From Cognatiyoonia koreensis (GTDB lineage: Bacteria; Pseudomonadota; Alphaproteobacteria; Rhodobacterales; Rhodobacteraceae): a stretch of DNA of 64,000 nucleotides. Positions within the stretch are counted from its first letter, which is position 1. Every line of letters begins with the position of its first letter. Location: positions 1,984,001 through 2,048,000 of the forward strand of contig NZ_FOIZ01000001.1 in the NCBI RefSeq assembly GCF_900109295.1, given 5' to 3'. The position numbers were made by a program, and so were the translations under genes. This document shows, one piece after another, positions 25,345-32,414 of this stretch. Under the pieces are notes generated by a model. The model had not been told where the DNA came from. It was given only the letters and a program-made list of their open reading frames with translations, and did no database searches.

Positions 25345-26057
25345 CCGCGCCCGATATGGGGCATCTTCGTCGCCATGATCATCATAGATTGGACATTCGC
25401 CTCTGAAGGCAGGTTCGCCATGTGCAAAACGGCCTGGGCCACATCGGCCACATCCATCGTAGGCAAAGGGTCCAGCCCCTCGGCCTGCCGCTTCTTTTCA
25501 AGATCACGGACAAGATCGGTACGCGCATTCCCGATATCAATCTGACCGCAAGCAATGTTGAACGGGCGTCCGTCCAGCGACAGGGTTTTCGTCAGACCGC
25601 TGACACCATGCTTGGTCGTCGTATAGCAGACAGACCCTTCACGCGGTGTGTGCGCTGAAATCGACCCGTTGTTGATGATGCGCCCACCTTGCGGGGCCTG
25701 CTTGCGCATGACCTTGAACGCCTCTCGCGCGCACAGGAACATGCCGGTCAGGTTCACATCCAGCACGGCTTTCCAGTTATCTAGCGGGATTTCATCAATC
25801 GTGGTCTGCGGACCGAACATGCCCGCATTGTTGAACAAGACATCCAAACGTCCAAACGACGCAAAGGTGTTCTGCACAGCAACTTCAGAGGTCACATCAC
25901 ACGGCAAAGGCACGGCCGTGTCATACATACGCGCGAGATCTTCCAACCGGTCGGCCCGCCGCGCCACCAGTCCCACGCGCCAGCCATCTTCCAGAAATGC
26001 CTCTGCCGTCGCCAATCCGATGCCGCTGCTGGCACCGGTAATGATGATTGTCTTCAT
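25341..26057 (-). CDS. Short-chain dehydrogenase/reductase (SDR) family oxidoreductase
   Basis: 238-aa classical SDR. The NAD(P)-binding TGASSGIG motif is at residues 6-13, an NNAG motif lies in LFNNAGMF, and the catalytic triad segment has Ser in NNGSISAHTP and Tyr/Lys in YTTTKHG. An Arg after the first strand-helix (VARRADRL) suggests NADP preference, which is inferred. The substrate is unknown. It follows the helicase gene on the same strand with a 4-base overlap. Confidence 0.88.
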   Translation of the reverse strand: MKTIIITGASSGIGLATAEAFLEDGWRVGLVARRADRLEDLARMYDTAVPLPCDVTSEVAVQNTFASFGRLDVLFNNAGMFGPQTTIDEIPLDNWKAVLDVNLTGMFLCAREAFKVMRKQAPQGGRIINNGSISAHTPREGSVCYTTTKHGVSGLTKTLSLDGRPFNIACGQIDIGNARTDLVRDLEKKRQAEGLDPLPTMDVADVAQAVLHMANLPSEANVQSMMIMATKMPHIGRG

Positions 26058-27586
26058 ATGTCCTCGCTCCGTAGTTCCAGCGGTGCAGCGGGCACCACCA
26101 AATCATCAACGCGCAATTCATCCTGCGGCAGGGCAAGACGATTGCGCACGACCCAGCGTAGCTGGTTTTCAGCGCGGGTGATCGCGACATAGGCCAATCG
26201 TTTCCACAACGGCTGACCTGCCTCGACACGTCCCATCCGGCTTGCAGCGTTAATATCCGGCGCAAAGACCTGCACCGTATCCCACTGCGACCCTTGGGCC
26301 TTGTGAATGGTCACGGCAGCCCCGTGCAGGAACGTTGCCCCCATCTTGGCGGCAAAAGGAATGAATGGTTCCTCGTCGCCATCCTGCTCGATCTTGACGA
26401 TACTGGCAGCACTGACCTGCGGGTCTTCGGCCCCCATGACGTGCAAACGGCTAAAACCCGGCTTGCGACCCGGCCCCAGATAGATGACTTGTGCCCCCTT
26501 GATGAGGCCGCGCGCCTCCAGATCAAGGCGCTTCTTGCGGTGCTTCATGGGCAGTTCCAGCCCGTCACAGATTAACGGCTCGCCTTCGCGCAGTTCATCA
26601 TCCGGTGCCTTGTAAGCGGCGCGAAACGCATGGATCAAACGAATGCGCGTCGCGTTGCGCCAGACCAGACAGGGGGATCGGGCCATCAACTGCGCCTCGA
26701 CACGCTGCGCCATGACCACGCGTTCATCCTTTTCGGCCGCTTCGGCGATCAGCTTTTCGAAGGCGTAGAAATCGATCTGCGGATCGGCAAGCGCGTGGGC
26801 AAGGTCAAGAATGGGGTTATCTGCCGTCTGCCTGTGAATGCGTTCAAGAGTCAGAACCCGCTCTGCCGGAAGACTTTCGAAAACCATCCCACCTTCGGAC
26901 TGCACGGGGGGCAGCTGTGCCGGATCGCCAAACAGGATCAGCGTGGGAAAGATCTCTTGCAGGTCTTCAAATTGCTTTTTGTCCAGCATCGAGGATTCAT
27001 CGACAAAGCCGATATCCAGCGGTTCTTCCCGCCGCTTCCATCCTGTGATGAAATCGCTGCCACGCAGGCCTGCAGCGGCCAAAGCGGCCGGCACGGATGT
27101 GTTCGCCTGATAGGACGCATAGGCGCGATCAAGCGCGATGTCGGTCAGGCCTTCAATCTCTGGCCGCTCTCCCTGCCCGGCCAGCCACTCCGCGACCTTC
27201 TCGTATTCAGGATCATAGACCGGCGTATAGAGAATACGGTGGATCGTGGTGGCAGGCACGCCACGGGTACGCAAAACGCTTGCCGCCTTGTTGGTCGGTG
27301 CAAGGATGGCCAGCGTGCGACGGTCGCGGCGCTTCTTGCCTTCATAGTCACCGGACACGATATCGACGCCGGCGTCTGCCAAGGCTTTGAAAAGCCGCGC
27401 AAGCAGCATCGTCTTGCCGGAACCGGCCTTGCCGACGACCGCCATGACAGAGGTCGCTTCGGATTTCGGCGGTTGCAGCAGGCTGTCATCCAGATCGACA
27501 CCAGCCTGCCGCAAGGCCAATACGACACTGTCCCAGGCCTCGGCCTGGTCTTCGGAAAATACGATCGCGGGAGAGCTGGATGTCAT
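26054..27586 (-). CDS. RecD-like ATP-dependent DNA helicase (AAA_30/UvrD_C_2)
   Basis: 510-aa superfamily 1 helicase, shorter than RecD proper and without RecBC neighbours. Walker A is GKAGSGKT in VMAVVGKAGSGKTMLLARLFKAL. Motif II reads IGFVDESSMLDKKQFEDL, motif III LILFGDPAQLPPVQSEGG, and the C-terminal block AAVTIHKAQGSQWDTVQVF plus WKRLAYVAITRAENQLRWV is the UvrD_C_2 region. Such stand-alone helicases are widespread in Rhodobacterales. They may act in replication restart or repair, but the role is not established. It overlaps the SDR gene. Confidence 0.88.
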   Translation of the reverse strand: MTSSSPAIVFSEDQAEAWDSVVLALRQAGVDLDDSLLQPPKSEATSVMAVVGKAGSGKTMLLARLFKALADAGVDIVSGDYEGKKRRDRRTLAILAPTNKAASVLRTRGVPATTIHRILYTPVYDPEYEKVAEWLAGQGERPEIEGLTDIALDRAYASYQANTSVPAALAAAGLRGSDFITGWKRREEPLDIGFVDESSMLDKKQFEDLQEIFPTLILFGDPAQLPPVQSEGGMVFESLPAERVLTLERIHRQTADNPILDLAHALADPQIDFYAFEKLIAEAAEKDERVVMAQRVEAQLMARSPCLVWRNATRIRLIHAFRAAYKAPDDELREGEPLICDGLELPMKHRKKRLDLEARGLIKGAQVIYLGPGRKPGFSRLHVMGAEDPQVSAASIVKIEQDGDEEPFIPFAAKMGATFLHGAAVTIHKAQGSQWDTVQVFAPDINAASRMGRVEAGQPLWKRLAYVAITRAENQLRWVVRNRLALPQDELRVDDLVVPAAPLELRSEDI

Positions 27587-27625
27587 GCGGGCAACCTATC
27601 CGCCCCCGCGCCTGCTCACCAGTGG

Positions 27626-28255
27626 TTAAGCGACCTTTTGCGGCCTGATTGGCTGCCCGAACGACCTTGCGAACCATGCCTCCGAAATCTCGGATGACAG
27701 TCCGGCACGCCGCAAGACTTTCTCGCGATCCGTCTCGGAATATGCCCAAAGACCGACGCTGATCCGATCACGCCCCTCGCCTGCGCTGCCCAGCACCTCT
27801 GGTGCAGCCCCGATCATGTTATAGATGCGGATCATGCGGGCGTCGAATACTCCCAACAAATGCGTCAACTGGAAAGCGCGCATCAGCTCTCCACCCGCCA
27901 GCATCAGCGCGCCAGCCACGCGGGGGGATGCATCAGGTGCAAGACAGAACCGTGTGCATTCCCAGATAAAGGGGCTTTCAATCCGTTCCGGTGACAGGTG
28001 ACTGAAATGATCGTTCACCATGGTACGCCCGGATGTCGGCAGAAACCGCATGGACCCGCCGTGGACCCCGCCCGGTTCTTCCCAGATCACATAAAGCGGA
28101 TTCAGGCTGTCGTATTCATCCTGTTCCCAGCCGCGCGCATCCACGCTGACATCCCATTTCAAACGGTCGCGGAACTGCACCGCGCGGTCACGGTGCATCG
28201 TTTCCTGCAAGGTCGGATATGCGCCAAGCGCGTCGCCGTAAACATAGCGTAACAT
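27626..28255 (-). CDS. Acyl-homoserine-lactone synthase (LuxI family)
   Basis: 209-aa autoinducer synthase that makes N-acyl-homoserine lactone from SAM and an acyl-ACP or acyl-CoA. I chose the ATG at 28255 (MLRYVYGDAL); upstream in-frame residues overlap luxR. All invariant LuxI residues are present: R24, F28, W34, D46, D49, R70, F84, E99 and R102. The region around 138-145, where many long-chain synthases have Thr, reads TH in QLTHLLG. That hints at 3-oxo or unsubstituted chains only weakly. It lies 91 bp downstream of luxR on the same strand. Confidence 0.93.
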   Translation of the reverse strand: MLRYVYGDALGAYPTLQETMHRDRAVQFRDRLKWDVSVDARGWEQDEYDSLNPLYVIWEEPGGVHGGSMRFLPTSGRTMVNDHFSHLSPERIESPFIWECTRFCLAPDASPRVAGALMLAGGELMRAFQLTHLLGVFDARMIRIYNMIGAAPEVLGSAGEGRDRISVGLWAYSETDREKVLRRAGLSSEISEAWFARSFGQPIRPQKVA

Positions 28256-28346
28256 GTTAAGCCCCTTCAAAGCTGCTCCTTCATGGAAGGGACATTGGCA
28301 GAAGGGTACTTTGCGGTTGGTTAATGGCCCGTCACGGTCGGCAGAA

Positions 28347-29129
28347 TCACGCGCGCAACGGGGTTTTTTCCTCGCGTCCGGGCCAGCCACCTTCTGCAGC
28401 GCGCGCCGCACCGCCAACGACAATCAGACCTTCGGCCAAGGCCCGGGCAACCGCGTGTGTGGTGTTCAATGCGCCCAGCTTAAAGCGTGCGCTCTCGATA
28501 TAGGCGCGCAAGGTGTGCTCTGAGATCAACAGCATCTCAGCCACCTGACTGCGGCCATAGCCCATTGCAAGATAGGTAAGCGTGTCCACCTCGCGCGGGG
28601 ACAGCGGGCGCACTGGTTCGGGCTGGCGTTCCATCTCGAAATCAAGCGCCTTCTGATTCAGAAAGTGCGCAATCAGGATGATGTCGCGCTGGTTCTTGGT
28701 CGTAAAAGCCGACCATTCCGCATCACTGCAATGATGCGACAATGAAAACAGGGCGAACTGACCGTTCGGACCACGGATCGGGACAGAAAAGCCCTGATTG
28801 CCGATCCCATGCGCGATCGAATCCTTGCGAAAGGCCCGCGCGGCCTTTGACGACCAGTCGAGCATCTTCCAGTCCACCGGATGGAACCGTTGAAAGCACC
28901 CCAGCACGACAGGATCGACCCGCAGGTAGTCCTTGTCGACGTAATGCTGCACCCATTTCGGGTCATATGTCCCGAAACCGTACTGTTCGCCATCAGCGCT
29001 GACCCAGTGATAGACCGTATGATCTATCCTGAATGTATCGCGAAGTGAGACGATAAGTCCCTGAATTTGAGCGATTTCTGTGGCGTTACCCAAGCCGTGA
29101 AGAAAGTTGTCCAGTCTGCTCTTTGCCAT
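28347..29129 (-). CDS. LuxR family autoinducer-binding transcriptional regulator
   Basis: 260-aa quorum-sensing regulator. The N-terminal autoinducer-binding domain (about 1-175) keeps the usual ligand-pocket residues: Y and W in YDPKWVQHYVDKDYLRVDP (Trp, Tyr, Asp, Pro) and W further on. The C-terminal GerE-type helix-turn-helix is LSPREVDTLTYLAMGYGRSQVAEMLLISEHTLRAYIESARFKLG. It sits directly before luxI, so it is the likely cognate receptor. Its 5' end overlaps by 44 bases a small upstream gene that begins at TTG 29286, which suggests translational coupling. Confidence 0.93.
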   Translation of the reverse strand: MAKSRLDNFLHGLGNATEIAQIQGLIVSLRDTFRIDHTVYHWVSADGEQYGFGTYDPKWVQHYVDKDYLRVDPVVLGCFQRFHPVDWKMLDWSSKAARAFRKDSIAHGIGNQGFSVPIRGPNGQFALFSLSHHCSDAEWSAFTTKNQRDIILIAHFLNQKALDFEMERQPEPVRPLSPREVDTLTYLAMGYGRSQVAEMLLISEHTLRAYIESARFKLGALNTTHAVARALAEGLIVVGGAARAAEGGWPGREEKTPLRA

Positions 29130-29286
29130 TATATTGCGCGCGCATCGTCCCTTCGGATGTCGTCGCGATTTCGGCCGTCGCCACTGCGGCAGTCTGCTCT
29201 AAATGATCCGCCAGCAAGTCGAGACCATTTGTGTGAGCAAAGGATTTCAAGTCGGCCAAGACGTCGATGATCCAGTTATGTCCCAA
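29086..29286 (-). CDS. Small conserved protein upstream of luxR
   Basis: 66-aa soluble protein beginning TTG GGA CAT AAC TGG (MGHNWIIDVLADLKSFAHTN). The start codon is TTG, but GGGAGGG stands 6-7 bases upstream on the coding strand, an ideal ribosome site. From memory, near-identical N-termini (WIIDVL.DL..FA..NGL) occur in small proteins beside quorum-sensing genes of other roseobacters, so I consider it real. No domain is assigned. Its last 44 bases overlap luxR, so it may couple translation to or modulate the regulator. Confidence 0.65.
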   Translation of the reverse strand: MGHNWIIDVLADLKSFAHTNGLDLLADHLEQTAAVATAEIATTSEGTMRAQYNGKEQTGQLSSRLG

Positions 29287-29439
29287 GATTACCCTCCCTC
29301 GGAATAGTTAACGAACCGTTAACAACCTATGGTAGCAAGCAATTCTAAACGAAATATATTCGCTGAATTCGCCCCCCCAGAAATGGGGGGATGGTGATCA
29401 GCCAACTGCTCTTGATAAAAGCAAGCGTGGAACGAAATA

Positions 29440-29466
29440 GGAGCGCACGCATAACGCGTACGCTCC
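29440..29466 (-). terminator. Stem-loop downstream of ccr
   Basis: GGAGCGCACGC (29440-29450) and GCGTACGCTCC (29456-29466) form an 11-bp stem with one mismatch and a five-base loop, starting 24 bases after the ccr stop. Only a short T-rich stretch (TATTTC) follows on the minus strand, so termination efficiency is uncertain. Confidence 0.6.
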
Positions 29467-29489
29467 TTCTGTTTGCGGAAATTGTCGAA

Positions 29490-30779
29490 TCAGCGCTGTG
29501 ACTCGATCACCGTGTCTTCGAATGTGCGCAGGCCGGTTTTCGGGGCCTGTACCAAAACGGCCATGTTCCCCGGCTTATGCTCGTTCTTGCGCATCTTCGT
29601 ATGCGCCGCAGGAATGTCGGACCAAGGGAATACCTCTGACATGCACGGATCAAGGCGCCGTTCGATCATCAACTGGTTCGCCGCACTTGCCTGCTTGAGG
29701 TGGGCAAAATGGCTGCCCTGCAGGCGTTTTTGGTGCATCCACATGTAACGGACGTCGAACGTGCAGTTGAAACCGGTGGTGCCGGCACAAATGACGACCA
29801 TGCCGCCTTTTTTGCAGACCAGCGACGAAACAGGGAATGTCGCCTCGCCGGGGTGCTCAAATACCATGTCAACGTTTACGCCTTTGCCGGTGATCTCCCA
29901 GATCGCCTTGCCGAACTTGCGCGCCTCTTTCAGCCAGGCGTTGTATTCGGGCGTGTTCACCGTAGGTAGTTGCCCCCAGCAGTCAAAATCCTTGCGGTTG
30001 ATGACACCTTTTGCACCCAGGTCCATAACGAACTGGCGCTTGTCTTCTTCACTGATGACACCAATGGCGTTCGCTCCCGCCGTATTGATCAACTGGATCG
30101 CGTACGACCCAAGACCGCCGGACGCTCCCCACACCAGTACGTTCTGGCCGGGCTTGAGATCATGCGGTTCATGTCCGAACAGCATCCGGTAGGCGGTCGC
30201 CAGCGTCAGCGTGTAGCAGGCACTCTCTTCCCAGGTCAGGTGCTGGGGACGTGCCATCAGCTGCTGGCTTTGCACGCACGTAAACTGGGCAAAGGATCCG
30301 TCCGGCGTTTCGTAACCCCAGATCCGCTGGCTTTCCGAAAACATCGGATCACCACCGTTGCAATGTTCGTCATCGCCATCGTCCTGATTGCAATGAATGA
30401 CGACCTCGTCGCCAACCTTCCAGCGCTTGACCTTGTCACCAACGGCCCAGACGATACCCGAAGCATCTGAACCGGCGATGTGGTAATCGGCCTTGTGCAC
30501 GTCGAACGGGCTGATCGGGATACCAAGACCCGCCCAGACACCATTATAGTTGACCCCTGCCGCCATCACGAGAACCAGGACTTCGTTACTATCCGGCTTG
30601 GGGCAATCGACGACCTCGATCTCGAATGCCTTGTCAGGTTCGCCGTGCCGTTCGCGCCGGATCGTCCACGCATACATCTGCGCAGGCACATGGCCGAGCG
30701 GCGGCATCTCTGCGACGTCGTAAAGATCCTTCACCGGGGCATTGTAGGTAAGTACTGGGGCATTTGTGTCGAGGGCCAT
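29490..30779 (-). CDS. ccr: Crotonyl-CoA carboxylase/reductase
   Basis: 429-aa MDR-superfamily enzyme that reductively carboxylates crotonyl-CoA to (2S)-ethylmalonyl-CoA with NADPH and CO2, the signature step of the ethylmalonyl-CoA pathway for acetate assimilation. The start MALDTNAPVLTYNAP at 30779 fits the family better than the upstream ATG at 30791. Recognisable segments are MPPLGHVPAQMYAWTIRRERHGEP, VMAAGVNYNGVWAGLG, NQDDGDDEHCNGGDPMFSESQRIWGYETPDGSFAQF and the NADPH loop VWGASGGLGSYAIQL. It lies beside ecm, the next-but-one pathway gene. A 12-mer shared with the ecm promoter region lies in its leader. Confidence 0.96.
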   Translation of the reverse strand: MALDTNAPVLTYNAPVKDLYDVAEMPPLGHVPAQMYAWTIRRERHGEPDKAFEIEVVDCPKPDSNEVLVLVMAAGVNYNGVWAGLGIPISPFDVHKADYHIAGSDASGIVWAVGDKVKRWKVGDEVVIHCNQDDGDDEHCNGGDPMFSESQRIWGYETPDGSFAQFTCVQSQQLMARPQHLTWEESACYTLTLATAYRMLFGHEPHDLKPGQNVLVWGASGGLGSYAIQLINTAGANAIGVISEEDKRQFVMDLGAKGVINRKDFDCWGQLPTVNTPEYNAWLKEARKFGKAIWEITGKGVNVDMVFEHPGEATFPVSSLVCKKGGMVVICAGTTGFNCTFDVRYMWMHQKRLQGSHFAHLKQASAANQLMIERRLDPCMSEVFPWSDIPAAHTKMRKNEHKPGNMAVLVQAPKTGLRTFEDTVIESQR

Positions 30780-30810
30780 CTCTGTCACCATCCTGTGTTT
30801 CGTCCATATT

Positions 30811-30822
30811 GCTGCATTGCGG
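30811..30822 (-). promoter_or_regulatory. Candidate ethylmalonyl-CoA pathway regulatory element (ccr copy)
   Basis: On the coding strand of ccr the sequence reads CCGCAATGCAGC, ending 32 bases before the ATG. The identical 12-mer, in the same orientation relative to the gene, lies upstream of ecm (32322-32333), and a 10/12 match lies upstream of mcl2. Further upstream, TTGCAA-N16-CATAAC is a possible ccr promoter. Confidence 0.4.
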
Positions 30823-30900
30823 AATCATCCGTGCCTTTCCAGCAGTTATGCAACTGCAGCGAAACTTTGCAACCCCATCACATGATTTTTTGTAATATAA

Positions 30901-32268
30901 TTACTTTGCGGACGCAGAAAAATGGTGCGCAATCGTGTTTGCGTAATAGGCAACGACCCCTGCCCCTTCGGGTTGGATCGATATCTCACCGTCCTTCTCA
31001 ACAACAAACCCGCGCGCCAGTAGCGGTTTCAGGGTATCTTCGACCAATGCGCCGACTTCCTTGCGCGGCAGTGGCATGTCCTTGCTCTTCAGCATTTCCA
31101 ACCGCGCGCGCACACCATCTGCCAGGGCGCTGCGACTGGAAGCGCCATCAGTCACAAGCACATGCGCAATCAGCGGCGTGGCCAGCACCGGCACAACCGC
31201 ACGCACGCGGTCCATCAGTTCAGCAGCAATGGCTTCTGTCTTCGCATCAAGGTCATCGCCGGAAAAGGCGGACAGATGCAACGGCTTGCCAAACCCGACC
31301 GAGGCCGTCCCGAACCCGCGTGTCCGCTTGGTAACCCGGTCCAAAAGATACGTCCAAATGCCATGGATGACGGTCATGAACGGCGGACGGAACTTGCGCT
31401 TGCCGCTTTCGTGCGCAGCGACAAGAAACCGGTCCTCAAAGACGCGATCGTAATTCAGCCCGACCGGCACAAAGATGACGTCGCGCCCCTCCGGCTTGTA
31501 ACTACTGACGATGTAATTCAGCAGACCCAGCTTTGGCTCACCCACCGCGCCCGTCAGACTCAACCCGCCTTCGGGGAACATCGCCTGCGTGACGCCGCCC
31601 TGCGTCGCCATCTGGACATATCGCGCCAGAACACGCCGATAAAGCTGACCACGCGACCGGCGGCGGATAAAGTAGGCCCCCATCATCCGGATCATGGACG
31701 ACAGCGGCCAGACGCGCGCCCATTCCCCCACGGCATATGACAGCGCACCCGCGCGGCTGACCAGATACGTCACCAGCACGTAATCCATATTACTGCGGTG
31801 ATTCATCACGAAGATGACAGTCGCATCAGCGTCCAGCGCTTCCAGCGCATCACGATCAAAAGTGCCTAACCTGATCCGGTAAAAGGCGCGGCTCAGCCAC
31901 TTGGCGAGACGTGTGCCAATCGTGAAATAGGCCGTCGCCGAAAAAGACGGGACGATCTCGCGGGCGTATTTCTTGGCTTGCTCGAACGCCACGTTCTCGG
32001 GCACGTCAAATTCGCGCGCATGTTCGACAATCGCCTCGGTAATTTCCGGATCATAAATCAGGCGCTGGATCATGTCATAGCGACGGGCCAGCTTGAACGG
32101 CTCGATGGGACGCTGCAGCCTTTCATTGACGCGCGCGATAACGCGCTCTGCCCGCTTGCGGAAGAACCAGCGCACGGATGGAAATAAAAAGTGGGATGCA
32201 AACGTCACAGCCGCAAAAAGGACAATCAGAACGAAGGCCCACAGGGGCATGGAAATTGGCTGCGTCAT
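30901..32268 (-). CDS. Glycerol-3-phosphate acyltransferase (PlsB-like)
   Basis: 455-aa membrane-associated acyltransferase, expected to transfer an acyl chain to glycerol-3-phosphate in phospholipid synthesis. The ATG at 32268 (MTQPISMPLWAFVLIVLF) places an N-terminal TM first; the upstream extension to 32373 is unsupported. The catalytic HX4D motif is VMNHRSNMD, followed by LVTYLVSRAGALSYAVGEWARVWPL, GAYFIRRRSRG (G-x-x-F-I-R-R) and MFPEGGLSLTGAVGEPKLG (the F-P-E-G block). It is smaller than E. coli PlsB. It sits between ccr and ecm, divergent from ecm. Confidence 0.85.
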   Translation of the reverse strand: MTQPISMPLWAFVLIVLFAAVTFASHFLFPSVRWFFRKRAERVIARVNERLQRPIEPFKLARRYDMIQRLIYDPEITEAIVEHAREFDVPENVAFEQAKKYAREIVPSFSATAYFTIGTRLAKWLSRAFYRIRLGTFDRDALEALDADATVIFVMNHRSNMDYVLVTYLVSRAGALSYAVGEWARVWPLSSMIRMMGAYFIRRRSRGQLYRRVLARYVQMATQGGVTQAMFPEGGLSLTGAVGEPKLGLLNYIVSSYKPEGRDVIFVPVGLNYDRVFEDRFLVAAHESGKRKFRPPFMTVIHGIWTYLLDRVTKRTRGFGTASVGFGKPLHLSAFSGDDLDAKTEAIAAELMDRVRAVVPVLATPLIAHVLVTDGASSRSALADGVRARLEMLKSKDMPLPRKEVGALVEDTLKPLLARGFVVEKDGEISIQPEGAGVVAYYANTIAHHFSASAK

Positions 32269-32321
32269 CGCGGCAGAGATTATCAGGTCGCATGCGATTG
32301 CCAACGCCAATCGACCCAATG

Positions 32322-32333
32322 CCGCAATGCAGC
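32322..32333 (+). promoter_or_regulatory. Candidate ethylmalonyl-CoA pathway regulatory element (ecm copy)
   Basis: CCGCAATGCAGC ends 3 bases before the TTGACA -35 box of the ecm promoter, a position typical of an activator site. It is identical to the element in the ccr leader. Confidence 0.45.
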
Positions 32334-32336
32334 GAA

Positions 32337-32364
32337 TTGACAGCTTTGGAAAGTTACCTATAAC
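32337..32364 (+). promoter_or_regulatory. Sigma-70-type promoter of ecm
   Basis: TTGACA (32337-32342) and TATAAC (32359-32364) are separated by 16 bp. This is one of the best sigma-70 promoters visible in the window. The predicted start of transcription, near 32371, falls at the left arm of the GCGCAAT/ATTGCGC inverted repeat. Confidence 0.7.
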
Positions 32365-32374
32365 TACCCTCAAC

Positions 32375-32391
32375 GCGCAATAAAATTGCGC
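32375..32391. promoter_or_regulatory. Inverted repeat between ecm promoter and start codon
   Basis: GCGCAAT (32375-32381) and ATTGCGC (32385-32391) form a perfect 7-bp dyad around AAA, just downstream of the predicted ecm start of transcription. It is placed like a repressor operator. TTGCGCA cores also occur upstream of mcl2 (46679-46686 and 46700-46707). Confidence 0.45.
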
Positions 32392-32414
32392 ATCAGGATT
32401 CGAGGAGCCCGTCT

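Noticed and set aside
29341..29352. ATTCTAAAC near luxR as a possible second Irr box
   Set aside because: Only one half of the ICE palindrome is present; the left half does not match TTTAGAAT, so it is most likely chance.
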